DNA from: Roseateles sp.
GTDB taxonomy: Bacteria; Pseudomonadota; Gammaproteobacteria; Burkholderiales; Burkholderiaceae_C
Assembly (NCBI GenBank): GCA_018780415.1
Contig: JADMJQ010000336.1
Span: 1-33,795 of the forward strand
Direction: 5' to 3'
DNA length: 33,795 nt
The notes beneath the pieces were generated by a model. It had not been told where the DNA came from. It did no database searches and saw only the letters and a list, made by a program, of their open reading frames with translations. The position numbers were made by a program, and so were the translations under genes. Positions within the stretch are counted from its first letter, which is position 1. Each line of letters opens with the position of its first letter. Below, piece by piece: positions 8,793 to 17,698 of this stretch.

Positions 8793-9669
8793 CGTTGACC
8801 TCCTTTGTTGTCACGCTCCAGCCACAGCTGCAAGGACACGCCGATCAGCATCACCGCGAACAGCACCTGCGAAGCGGCGGTGGCATAGCCCAGCGACAGC
8901 TGCATAAAGGCCTGCTCGTAAATGAACTGGACGATGGGTCGGGTGGTGTTGTTGGGCCCGCCATTGGTCATCAGCATGATTTGCGGAAAGACCTGGAACT
9001 GGCGTATCACCTCGATCACCGCGACCAGCATGATGGTGCGCTTCAGCGAAGGCAGGGTGATGCGGGTCAGCGTGCGCCAGCGGCTGGTGGTGTCGAGTGC
9101 GGCGGCCTCGTAGATATCGCTTGGGATCTGCTGCAGCGCCGACAGGAACAGAATCATCGGCAGGCCGATGATCCACCACACCGTCACCAGCGCAATGGTC
9201 GGCAGGGCCAGCGCATCACTGCTCAACAGCGCCACATCGCCTATACCGAGCCAGGCCAGAAACTGCGACACGAGGCCGCGCTCGGGCATCAGCGATAACT
9301 TCCAGACCAGGGTGACGATGGTGACCGAGAACACCGAGGCGCAGAAAAAAGTGCCGCGCAGCAACGCACCGAGCTTGCCGGGCCGGTTCAGCGCCAAGGC
9401 CAGCGCCAGCGAGACGATGACGAAGATCGGCGTGCTGATGCCGACGAAGCGCAGCGTGTTCCACAGCACCTGGTGGAAGACCTCGTCGCCGGCCAGCTGC
9501 ACATAGTTCTCGAAGCCGACGTAAAAACTGTCGTCGGACAAGAGGTCATGGTCATGCAGGCTGATGTTCATGCCCTTGGCCAGCGGCCACAGCACCAGCA
9601 GCGCATAGATGGCCACAAAGGGCAGGACGAACAAGCCGTTGGACAGCTTTGAGCGACGCAGGCCGGCGC

Positions 9670-9673
<4 letters not shown>
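8789..9673 (-). CDS. Carbohydrate ABC transporter permease, MalF/AraP/UgpA type
   Basis: The 294-residue membrane protein has about six transmembrane segments and an EAA motif (YEAAALDTTSRWRTLTRITL) that contacts the ATPase. The central GGPNNTTRPIVQFIYEQAF is a recurring feature of MalF-type permeases in this family. It overlaps the ATPase gene by 4 bases (ATGA) and the next permease by 4 bases, so subunits are made in coupled fashion. It pairs with the 7959-8792 product. Arabino-oligosaccharide import is inferred from neighbours. Confidence 0.93.
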
Positions 9674-10761
<1,088 letters not shown>

Positions 10762-10794
10762 GTTGCTGTCTCCAATTTCTACTTATTGTCTTGT

Positions 10795-11724
10795 TCAGAG
10801 CGAGGGCCAGCCGTCGGCGCTCCATCTCAGTGGGTCTATCCGTAAATGCGGTTTGCCGCCGTCCTCGGCGTCATAGGCATGGCGCACCAAGGTGTTGCCG
10901 ACCACGTCCTGATGGCCGGGGCCTTTCCAGCGCGGCCCGCCGGCTTCGATCAGACTGCCGCCGCCCTCCGTCATGGCTACGCCGTCCTTGTCCAGATAGG
11001 GGCCCCAGACATTCTTGGCGCGGCCGACGCGGATGTTGTAGCTGCTTTCTACGCCCCGGCAGCAGAAGTCATGCGAGACGAACTGGTAGTACCAGCCGCC
11101 GCGTTGCATCAGCGTCGGCGCCTCGATGCCGCCTTTGCGCCGGGCGATGAAGCGGGTTTCGCCTATCGGCTTGAGTGTCTTCCTGTCCAGCTCGCTCAGG
11201 CGTATGCCACCCCAGAAGGAGCCGTAGCTGAACCAGAGCCGGCCGTCCTTGTTGTCTATCAGCACATCGGGGTCGATGGCATTGAAGTTGTCCTCAAACC
11301 CGCTGGCGACGACCAAGCCGTCGTCGCGCCAGTCGCGGGCTTCGGGAGACTCGGCGCTGGCCAGACCGATGGCCGAGACGTTCTTGCCGAAGGTCGAGAT
11401 CGAATACATCACCCAGAAGCGGCCCGCATGCTTGAACAGCTTGGGCGCCCAGACGTCCAGGCCCTTGTGCTCGGGCACAACCGTGGCCCACCAGGCGGGC
11501 TTGTTGGCTTCGCTGAAGACGGGGGCCTGGCGCAGCCAGGTCTTGCCGTCGGCCGAGCTGAGGCGCTGGATACCGGCGCCGGTGGTGAAGATGTGGTGCC
11601 TGCCTTGTTCGACCAGCAGGGTCGGATCATGGGCGCGCGTGTCGCCCTGTAACTCAAGGGCCTGCAATGGCGCGCAAGCCAATAGAGCAGCCAGCCCGAC
11701 TGCCGCGAGCTGCTTTACTTTCAC
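10795..11724 (-). CDS. Secreted GH43 arabinan endo-1,5-alpha-L-arabinosidase
   Basis: The protein has 309 residues from a GTG start, with a signal peptide (VKVKQLAAVGLAALLACAPL, cleavage near ALQALE). A single GH43 propeller follows with D33 (AHDPTLL), D151 (NAIDPDVLID) and E201 (GGIEAPTL) as the catalytic set, and FWGGIRLSELD/SSYNIRVGRA motifs common to bacterial endo-arabinanases. GTG at 11724 overlaps the previous stop as GTGA; a TTG at 11733 is an alternative 3 codons earlier. It carries no accessory module, unlike the LamG enzyme at 1674-4073, so it may work in the periplasm on shorter or debranched arabinan. That division of labour is inference. Confidence 0.9.
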   Translation of the reverse strand: MKVKQLAAVGLAALLACAPLQALELQGDTRAHDPTLLVEQGRHHIFTTGAGIQRLSSADGKTWLRQAPVFSEANKPAWWATVVPEHKGLDVWAPKLFKHAGRFWVMYSISTFGKNVSAIGLASAESPEARDWRDDGLVVASGFEDNFNAIDPDVLIDNKDGRLWFSYGSFWGGIRLSELDRKTLKPIGETRFIARRKGGIEAPTLMQRGGWYYQFVSHDFCCRGVESSYNIRVGRAKNVWGPYLDKDGVAMTEGGGSLIEAGGPRWKGPGHQDVVGNTLVRHAYDAEDGGKPHLRIDPLRWSADGWPSL

Positions 11725-12650
11725 TTGCCCCAACGCAGCACCATCGGATCAAGCCGGCGGGCGGCGTCGAGCAGGCCGGCGCGGGTCTCGGCACTCATGC
11801 TGGGGAAGGGGTGGCGCGGTGCGTCACACTTGATGACGCCGCCGGCCAGCATCAAGGCCTTGGCGGTGAGGATGCCGGCCTGGCGGTTCTCGTAATTGAT
11901 CAGCGGCAGCCAGCGCGCGTAGTAGGCCACGGCCTCGTCGCGGCGGCCGGCGGCATAGGCGTCAACGATCTTGCGGATGCCGTCGGGGTAGGCACCGCCG
12001 GTCATAGCACCCGTAGCGCCGGCGTCCAGATCGGCCAGCAAGGTGATCGCCTCCTCGCCGTCCCAAGGTCCCTCGATGGCGGCGCCGCCGACGCGGATCA
12101 GCTCGCGCAGCTTGGACGCAGCACCGGCGGTTTCGATCTTGAAGTAGCAGACGTTCTCGATCTCGTTGGCCATCCGCGCCAGCAGCGCGACCGACAGCGG
12201 CGTGCCGGCCACCGGCGCGTCCTGGATCATGATGGGGATCTTGATCGCGTCTGACAGGCGTGCGTAGAAACTCTCGATCTGCGGCTCGGCGACGCGGAAG
12301 GTGGCGCCGTGATAGGGCGGCATCACCATCACCATGGCCGCGCCCATGTCCTGGGCCTGGCGGCTGCGCTCGGCGCAGATTTGGGTGCTGAAGTGGGTGG
12401 TGGTCACAATCACCGGCACGCGGCCGGCGACATGCTCAAGAATGGCGCGGGTCAGGGTCTGGCGCTCGTCGTCCGAGAGCACGAACTGCTCGGAGAAATT
12501 GGCCAGAATGCACAGCCCGGACGAACCCGCATCGATCATGAAATCTATGCAACGCAGCTGGCTGGGCAGATCCAGCTCGCCGGCCTCGTTGAAGGTGGTC
12601 GGCACGACCGGAAAGACGCCCTTGAAGCGTGGTGTGGTTGCAGGTGTCAT
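11721..12650 (-). CDS. araD: L-2-keto-3-deoxyarabonate dehydratase (DapA superfamily)
   Basis: The 309-residue (beta/alpha)8 enzyme belongs to the DHDPS/NAL family. It closely matches, from memory, the Azospirillum brasilense L-2-keto-3-deoxyarabonate dehydratase, including ILANFSEQF, MPPYHGATFRV, GPWDGEEAITLLADL and GATGAMTGGAYPDGIRKI. The Schiff-base lysine is K171 in CYFKIETAG. It converts L-KDA to 2-oxoglutarate semialdehyde in the oxidative, non-phosphorylating L-arabinose pathway. The symbol follows Azospirillum usage and is unrelated to E. coli araD, an epimerase. It is the first gene of the minus-strand arabinan operon and faces the SDR dehydrogenase gene across a 181-bp control region. 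Confidence 0.92.
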   Translation of the reverse strand: MTPATTPRFKGVFPVVPTTFNEAGELDLPSQLRCIDFMIDAGSSGLCILANFSEQFVLSDDERQTLTRAILEHVAGRVPVIVTTTHFSTQICAERSRQAQDMGAAMVMVMPPYHGATFRVAEPQIESFYARLSDAIKIPIMIQDAPVAGTPLSVALLARMANEIENVCYFKIETAGAASKLRELIRVGGAAIEGPWDGEEAITLLADLDAGATGAMTGGAYPDGIRKIVDAYAAGRRDEAVAYYARWLPLINYENRQAGILTAKALMLAGGVIKCDAPRHPFPSMSAETRAGLLDAARRLDPMVLRWGK

Positions 12651-12686
12651 GTTCTTGGCGCTCTTTGGGCGCCGGTTTTTGTAAGG

Positions 12687-12715
12687 CTGACCGAATTAAA
12701 GTATGACTTTATAAT
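12687..12715 (+). promoter_or_regulatory. Candidate sigma-70 promoter for the dehydrogenase/epimerase genes
   Basis: CTGACC (12687-12692, 4/6 match to -35) is followed by a 17-bp spacer and a perfect TATAAT (12710-12715). Transcription would start near 12722 and read into the SDR gene at 12832. The spacer holds the first candidate GntR operator, so a bound repressor would block it. Predicted from sequence only. Confidence 0.5.
12697..12711. promoter_or_regulatory. Candidate GntR/FadR-type operator 1
   Basis: TAAAGT-ATG-ACTTTA is a perfect 6-3-6 palindrome whose core GTATGAC matches the GT-N3-AC core known for FadR-subfamily GntR sites. It overlaps the -10 box of the plus-strand promoter and lies 47 bp before the dehydratase start. 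The likely protein is the regulator at 180-932. Confidence 0.5.
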
Positions 12716-12761
12716 TGAGAGAATGCGTGTTAACCCGAATATTGCCGGTGATTCTTTGAAA

Positions 12762-12772
12762 TAGTATTACTA
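12762..12772. promoter_or_regulatory. Candidate GntR/FadR-type operator 2
   Basis: TAGTA-T-TACTA is a perfect 11-bp palindrome with core GTATTAC, again GT-N3-AC. Its centre (12767) is 63 bp, about six helical turns, from the centre of operator 1 (12704). This would suit cooperative or looping repression. Confidence 0.45.
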
Positions 12773-12831
12773 ATTTGGTGGTGAGCTTGTAGCGAGCTTG
12801 ACGCCGTTCGACTGTACTTGTGGAGTTCTCG

Positions 12832-13608
12832 ATGACATCTTTCGCTCGCTATCCCAGCTTGCAAGGCCGCTCGGTGTTGATCACCGGCGGCGCGACCGGC
12901 ATAGGCGCCACCTTGGTGGCGCAGTTCGTGCGCCAAGGCGCCCGTGTCGGCTTTATCGATCTGGACGCCGCCAGCGGCGAGGCCCTGGCCGCCAGCCTGG
13001 CCGCTGGTTTGCCAGCGGATCAATGCGCTCCACATTTCCGGGCCGCCGACCTGACCGACATTGCCGCCTTGCGCGGCGCCGTTGAGCAGCTGCGCGCCGC
13101 GATCGGCCCGATTGCCGTGCTGTTGAACAATGCCGCCAATGACAAGCGGCAAGGCATTGCGGACACCACGCCGGCGGCCTGGGACGCCAGCATGGCGGTC
13201 AATCTGCGCAGCCAGTTCTTCGCCGCGCAGGCGGTGATGGCCGATATGCAGGCGGCCGGTGGCGGCAGCATCGTCAATCTGGGCTCCATCAGCTGGATGC
13301 TCAAGCAAGGTGGCATGCCGGCCTACACGACGGCCAAGGCCGCCATCCAGGGCCTGACCCGCTCATTGGCGCGTGATCTGGGGGTGCATGGCATCCGCGT
13401 CAACACGCTGGTGCCCGGCTGGGTGATGACGGAAAAGCAAATCAGCCTCTGGGTGGACGACGCAGCACGGGCCGATATCGCCAAAGGCCAGTGCATCAAC
13501 AAGCCCTTGGAGGCCGCGCATATTGCCCATATGGCCTTGTTCCTAGCGGCCGATGACAGCGCCATGTGCACGGCGCAAGACTTCATCGTTGACGGAGGCT
13601 GGGCATGA
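12832..13608 (+). CDS. SDR-family sugar 1-dehydrogenase (probable L-arabinose 1-dehydrogenase)
   Basis: The 258-residue classical SDR has an NAD(P) site TGGATGIG (18-25), LLNNAAND (97-104) and catalytic S152, Y165 and K169 (YTTAK). It resembles Caulobacter XylB D-xylose 1-dehydrogenase along its length (YPSL, GSISW, CTAQDFIVDGGW). In this setting, divergent from KDA dehydratase and overlapping a mutarotase gene, oxidation of L-arabinose to arabinono-lactone is the best guess. D-galactose or D-xylose could also be substrates, and Azospirillum uses an unrelated GFO/IDH enzyme for this step. The ATG at 12832 has TGGAG 6 bases upstream; an in-frame GTG at 12820 is less likely. Confidence 0.85.
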   Translation: MTSFARYPSLQGRSVLITGGATGIGATLVAQFVRQGARVGFIDLDAASGEALAASLAAGLPADQCAPHFRAADLTDIAALRGAVEQLRAAIGPIAVLLNNAANDKRQGIADTTPAAWDASMAVNLRSQFFAAQAVMADMQAAGGGSIVNLGSISWMLKQGGMPAYTTAKAAIQGLTRSLARDLGVHGIRVNTLVPGWVMTEKQISLWVDDAARADIAKGQCINKPLEAAHIAHMALFLAADDSAMCTAQDFIVDGGWA

Positions 13609-14726
13609 TGGCCGCTCAAGTCAACAGCAAGCCGGGCATCAGCAGGCGGGATTACGGCCTGCTGCCGGACGGTCGTGTGGTGCACGAATACACGCTGGAC
13701 AACGGGCGCGGCCTGTGTTTGAGCGCCATCACTTACGGCGGCATTGTCACGGCCCTGTGGGTGCCGGACCGTGCCGGGCGGCCCGCCAATGTGGTGCTGG
13801 GCTTCGACAATCTGCGCGACTATTTGGAACGCAATCCGTTCTTCGGCGTGACTGTTGGCCGCTATGGCAACCGCATTGCCCAGGGCCGCTTCATGCTGGA
13901 CGGCCAGAGCCATCAGTTGAACCTGAATGACGGCGCCAACTGCCTGCATGGCGGGGCGAGCGGTTTTGGCACCCGGCTTTGGGAGGCCGACATCGTGCCC
14001 GCTGCCGAGGCCGGCCTGTGCCCGGACCTGCTGTTGCGCTACACCAGCCCGGACGGCGAGGGCGGCTTCCCCGGCCAGATGACGGTCAGCGTGCGCTACA
14101 GCCTGGGTTACAGCCTGAAGGGCGAGCAGACCTGGTGCATAGCCTACGAAGCCCGCTGTGACCGCCCCACCGTCGTCAACCTGACCCACCATGACTATTT
14201 CAATCTGGCCGGCCAGGGCACGGCGATGGACCAGCGGCTGATGATCGCGGCCAGCCGTTACACCGAGGTGGACGGCGCCCGCATTCCGACCGGCAATGCG
14301 CCGGTCGAGGGCACGCCTTTTGATTTCAGGCGGCCCGGCGTGATCGCACCGCGGCTGCGCCAGCCGCACCCGCAGCTGATCGCCGCCCGCGGTTTTGATC
14401 ACAACTGGCTGCTCGATCACCCGTTTGACGGTGCTCTGCATCTGGCGGCCAGCCTGGAAGACCCGTTGTCGGGGCGCAAGATGGAGGTGCTCACCACCGA
14501 GCCGGCCATCCAGTTCTACTCCGGCAATTTTCTCGACGCCAGTTTGCTGGGTTCGGGCGGTGAGGCCTATAGGCAGGGCGACGGTTTGTGCCTGGAGACC
14601 CAGCACAGCCCCGACTCCCCGAATCACTCGCCTGCCGACCCGGACTGGCCCTCCACCGTGCTGCGGCCGGGCGAGGTCTATCGCAGCCGTACCGAGCATC
14701 GCTTCTCCGCGCAGAACCTGCCATAA
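13605..14726 (+). CDS. galM: Aldose 1-epimerase (mutarotase)
   Basis: The 373-residue galactose-mutarotase fold protein has LHGG (114-117), catalytic base region NLTHHDYFNL (H196), GFDHNW (263-268) and the catalytic acid E331 in CLETQHSPDS. It interconverts alpha and beta anomers of a free sugar, so that arabinose freed by the arabinofuranosidases can be oxidised quickly by the upstream dehydrogenase. It overlaps the SDR gene (ATGA at 13605) and has GGAGG 6 bases before the ATG; a second ATG at 13608 is also usable. No signal peptide, so cytoplasmic. Confidence 0.93.
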   Translation: MMAAQVNSKPGISRRDYGLLPDGRVVHEYTLDNGRGLCLSAITYGGIVTALWVPDRAGRPANVVLGFDNLRDYLERNPFFGVTVGRYGNRIAQGRFMLDGQSHQLNLNDGANCLHGGASGFGTRLWEADIVPAAEAGLCPDLLLRYTSPDGEGGFPGQMTVSVRYSLGYSLKGEQTWCIAYEARCDRPTVVNLTHHDYFNLAGQGTAMDQRLMIAASRYTEVDGARIPTGNAPVEGTPFDFRRPGVIAPRLRQPHPQLIAARGFDHNWLLDHPFDGALHLAASLEDPLSGRKMEVLTTEPAIQFYSGNFLDASLLGSGGEAYRQGDGLCLETQHSPDSPNHSPADPDWPSTVLRPGEVYRSRTEHRFSAQNLP

Positions 14727-14739
14727 CGAGGGATTCACC

Positions 14740-15225
14740 ATGACCGTGCCCGTGCATGAACTGTCGATGACGGTGTTGATGACCCCCGATATGGCCAATT
14801 TTTCCGGCAATGTGCATGGTGGCACGGTGCTGAAATTCTTGGACCAGGTGGCCTACGCCTGTGCCAGCCGCTATGCGGGCTGCTATGTGGTGACGCTGTC
14901 GGTCGATCAGGTGATGTTCCGCCAGCCGATTCATGTCGGCGAGCTGGTGACCTTTCTGGCCTCGGTCAACCACACCGGCACCTCGTCGATGGAGGTCGGC
15001 ATCAAGGTGCTGGCCGAGAACATCCGCACCCAAGTGACGCGGCACGCCAATAGCTGCTTCTTCACCATGGTGGCGGTTGACGACGAGCGCAAGCCGGTGC
15101 CGGTGCACGCGTTGTTGGTCGAGACCCCCGACCAACAACGGCGCCACGCGGCGGCCAAGGTGCGCAGGCAATTGCGCCAGGAGTTCAACGCGCGCTTTGA
15201 GGCCTTGAGGGCACCTGCGCCATAG
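14740..15225 (+). CDS. Acyl-CoA thioesterase, hotdog fold (YciA-like)
   Basis: The 161-residue 4HBT-fold protein has the signature NFSGNVHGGTVLKFLDQVAY (21-40), with D35 as probable catalytic acid, and the RQPIHVGELVTF strand found in YciA/BFIT-type acyl-CoA thioesterases. It would hydrolyse acyl-CoA to free acid and CoA in the cytoplasm. The start is the ATG after GAGGGATTCACC. The same frame is open further upstream only as an antiphase reading of galM. It follows galM by 13 bp and may ride on its transcript, but no link to arabinose catabolism is evident. Confidence 0.88.
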   Translation: MTVPVHELSMTVLMTPDMANFSGNVHGGTVLKFLDQVAYACASRYAGCYVVTLSVDQVMFRQPIHVGELVTFLASVNHTGTSSMEVGIKVLAENIRTQVTRHANSCFFTMVAVDDERKPVPVHALLVETPDQQRRHAAAKVRRQLRQEFNARFEALRAPAP

Positions 15226-15287
15226 TCAGCGCGCTGCGCAAGGGATTCGGTTTCATTTTTGACCAAGCCGGCCAAACTGCCTTTCGG

Positions 15288-16445
15288 TTAGTCGACGCTA
15301 GGGTAAGTGCCCGGAAGCAAAATGTCGCGGCTCACCTCGCTGAGCTTGCGGTTGCCGCCGAAGGCCATGCTGAGGTCGAGTTCCTTGTGGATGATTTGCA
15401 GCGCCTTGCTCACGCCGGCCTCGCCCATCGCGCCCAGGCCATACAAAAATGCCCGGCCGATATAGCAGCCGCGAGCGCCCAGCGCCCAGGCCTTCAGCAC
15501 GTCCTGGCCGGAGCGGATGCCGCCGTCCATATGCACCTCGATCTGCGAGCCTACCGCCTGCACGATGGCCGGCAGCGCGCGGATGCTGCTCTCGGCGCCG
15601 TCCAGCTGGCGGCCGCCATGGTTGCTGACGATCAGCGCGTCGGCGCCCGAGGCGACGGCCAGGCGCGCGTCCTCAACATCCTGAATGCCCTTCAGGATCA
15701 GCTTGCCGCCCCAGCGTTTTTTGATCCACTCAACATCGGCCCAGCTCAGCTGCGGGTCGAACTGCTGGGCCGTCCATTCGGACAGCGAGCCCATATCGGC
15801 CACGCCCTTGACATGGCCGACGATATTGCCAAAGCCCCGGTTCGGCGTGCCCAACATGCCCATGCACCAGCGCGGCTTGGTCATCAGATTGATGATGTTG
15901 GCCAGCGTCGGCTTCGGGGGCGCGGACAGTCCGTTCTTCAAATCCTTTTGGCGCTGGCCGAGGATTTGCAGGTCCAGCGTCAGCACCAGGGCGCTGCACT
16001 GGGCGGCGCGGGCCCGCTCGATCAGTCGCTCGATGAAATCCCGGTCCCGCATCACATAAAGCTGGAACCAGAATGGCCGCGTGGTCGCCGCCCGCACCGC
16101 CTCGATCGAGCAGATGCTCATGGTCGAGAGCGTGAACGGGATGCCGAACTTCTCGGCCGCCCGCGCCGCCAGGATCTCGCCGTCGGCATGCTGCATGCCG
16201 GTCAGCCCGGTCGGCGCGATCGCCACCGGCATCGCCACATCCTCACCCAGCATCTGCACAGCGGTGCTGCGGCCCTCCATGTTTTGCGCGACGCGCTGGC
16301 GCAGCTTGATGGACTGGAAATCGGCGCTATTGGCGCGGTAGGTGCTCTCGGTCCAGGAGCCCGAGTCCGCGTAGTCATAGAACATCCGCGGCACACGTTT
16401 TTTGGCCAGGAGGCGGAGGTCTTCGATGCAGGTGATGGTGGGCAT
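15288..16445 (-). CDS. lldD: FMN-dependent L-lactate dehydrogenase / alpha-hydroxy-acid oxidase
   Basis: The 385-residue TIM-barrel flavoprotein has the family active-site block SNHGGRQLDGA with H276, K252 in KLILKGI, and the FMN phosphate-binding DGGIRSGQDVLKAWALGA. The N-terminal MFYDYADSG carries the conserved Tyr. LldD-type enzymes oxidise L-lactate (or another 2-hydroxy acid) to the 2-oxo acid and pass electrons to the quinone pool. Substrate choice within this family is hard to call from sequence, and mandelate or glycolate remain possible. It converges with the thioesterase gene (62 bp apart) and follows a LysR gene by 135 bp on the same strand. Confidence 0.85.
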   Translation of the reverse strand: MPTITCIEDLRLLAKKRVPRMFYDYADSGSWTESTYRANSADFQSIKLRQRVAQNMEGRSTAVQMLGEDVAMPVAIAPTGLTGMQHADGEILAARAAEKFGIPFTLSTMSICSIEAVRAATTRPFWFQLYVMRDRDFIERLIERARAAQCSALVLTLDLQILGQRQKDLKNGLSAPPKPTLANIINLMTKPRWCMGMLGTPNRGFGNIVGHVKGVADMGSLSEWTAQQFDPQLSWADVEWIKKRWGGKLILKGIQDVEDARLAVASGADALIVSNHGGRQLDGAESSIRALPAIVQAVGSQIEVHMDGGIRSGQDVLKAWALGARGCYIGRAFLYGLGAMGEAGVSKALQIIHKELDLSMAFGGNRKLSEVSRDILLPGTYPSVD

Positions 16446-16580
16446 GGTGGGGAGCGGTTGGGCAAAAGGTGTGGCGATGCTAGCGAGCTTGGCCGCGGCG
16501 TGGCCGGAAAACTTCTCGGCTGGGGACGGAAAAATGTTCCGCTTGGTTTGAGGCCACGGTCAAGCCGCCCCCCCGTATGC

Positions 16581-17471
16581 TCAAACCAGGTGTTCTCCCA
16601 GCCCCTCGCAATACCCCTTTAGCCAGGCGCAAAAGGCCTGCGCCGCGTCCGACTCGGTATGGCAAAGCAGGCCGTAGTTGCGGGTGGCCGGCACGCTGAG
16701 CTCAAACATTCGCTGCAGGCTGCCGCTGGCCAGCAGGGGCGCGGCCAGGCTGAGCCGGCCCAGCACCACGCCCTGGCCGCAGGCGGCGGCTGCTAGTGTC
16801 AGGCCCAGATCGACATAACGCGTGCCTTGTTCGGGCTCGGGCCAGTCCAGCCCGGCGGCCTGAAACCAGGGCTGCCAGGGCTCCAGCGGGCTGCGTAGAA
16901 GTGCCAGGCCGGCCAGATCGGCGGGGCGCAGCGGCGGTGTTGGCAATCCGAACAGCAAGCTCGGTGCGGCCATCGGCGTGATGCGGTCGCGCATCAGGAT
17001 CTGCGCGTCGGCGTCGGCGCCCATGCGGATCTCGACGTCGGCCGGCGGCGTGAATTCGTCCAGAAACGGCGTGCTCAGCAGCAGCTCCAGCTCCAGCTGC
17101 GGCTGGGCTTGGGTGAAGGCCGGCAGCGCCGGCACCAGGATCTGGCGCGCAAAGGTAGGCGGCGCGGTGATGCTCAGCCGGCGGCGCCGCTGGGCGCTGC
17201 GGCTGTGTAGCGGCATCGCGGCCAACAGCGCCAGTGCTTCGCTGACCTGGCCCAGGTACTCCTTGCCGGCGGCGCTCAAGGCGAAGGGCTTGTTGCCGCC
17301 GCGGATCAGCAGGCTTACGCCGAGCAGGTCTTCGAGCGCGTTGATGCGCTTGCCAACAGCGCTGGCGCTGATGTTCAGCGCGGCGGCCGCTGGCTCGAAA
17401 CCGCCTAGCCGGGCGCTGGCCTCGAAGGCGAGCAGGCCGTCAATGGAAGGAAACCGTGAGTCAGGCCGCAT
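16581..17471 (-). CDS. LysR-family transcriptional regulator (GcvA-like)
   Basis: The 296-residue regulator has an N-terminal HTH (residues about 8-65: LLAFEASARLGGFEPAAAAL, then SAVGKRINALEDLLGV) and a LysR substrate-binding domain with the GcvA-branch features LSITAPPTFA and LGLTLAAAACGQGVVLGRLS. It is transcribed towards lldD, 135 bp away, and may regulate it. No inducer can be assigned. No T-N11-A operator clear enough to report was seen upstream. Confidence 0.88.
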   Translation of the reverse strand: MRPDSRFPSIDGLLAFEASARLGGFEPAAAALNISASAVGKRINALEDLLGVSLLIRGGNKPFALSAAGKEYLGQVSEALALLAAMPLHSRSAQRRRRLSITAPPTFARQILVPALPAFTQAQPQLELELLLSTPFLDEFTPPADVEIRMGADADAQILMRDRITPMAAPSLLFGLPTPPLRPADLAGLALLRSPLEPWQPWFQAAGLDWPEPEQGTRYVDLGLTLAAAACGQGVVLGRLSLAAPLLASGSLQRMFELSVPATRNYGLLCHTESDAAQAFCAWLKGYCEGLGEHLV

Positions 17472-17516
17472 CAGATATCAGGACGTACGTGGTGGGAATG
17501 CTCATCGTCAATGTTG

Positions 17517-17548
17517 AACAAGCCAACTCTTCAAGTTGAAGGCTTGTT
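17517..17548. terminator. Candidate stem-loop downstream of the chemotaxis gene
   Basis: AACAAGC-CAACT-CTTCA-AGTTG-aag-GCTTGTT forms a 12-pair hairpin with a 3-base bulge, between the MCP stop (17699) and the LysR start (17471). No clear U-tract follows on either strand, so an intrinsic terminator is only a possibility. The rest of 17472-17698 holds nothing else supported. Confidence 0.35.
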
Positions 17549-17698
17549 GGATCAAGTATCCCGCATCGAACAGCCTGAACCTGGCAAGGGCGACAAGCCC
17601 AAGGAGGTGACGTCAGTTCAGGTGAAGCTGCCCCACCCGGATGTTTCAAACTGCATGTCTGTTGACGAGTTTGATATTGAGCTTGTAGCGAGACGCAC

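Noticed and set aside
13323-14825. 500-codon open frame on the minus strand
   Set aside because: It lies antisense to galM and part of the SDR gene, which have clear domains and catalytic residues. Its translation is low-complexity and shows no family features, as expected for GC-rich antisense frames.
15387-16622. 411-codon plus-strand open frame
   Set aside because: Antisense to lldD, which carries the intact FMN-enzyme active site.
12782-17692. 15-mer TGAGCTTGTAGCGAG present at 12782 and 17678
   Set aside because: One shared 15-mer in 34 kb is near chance expectation, and the two places have no common genetic context.
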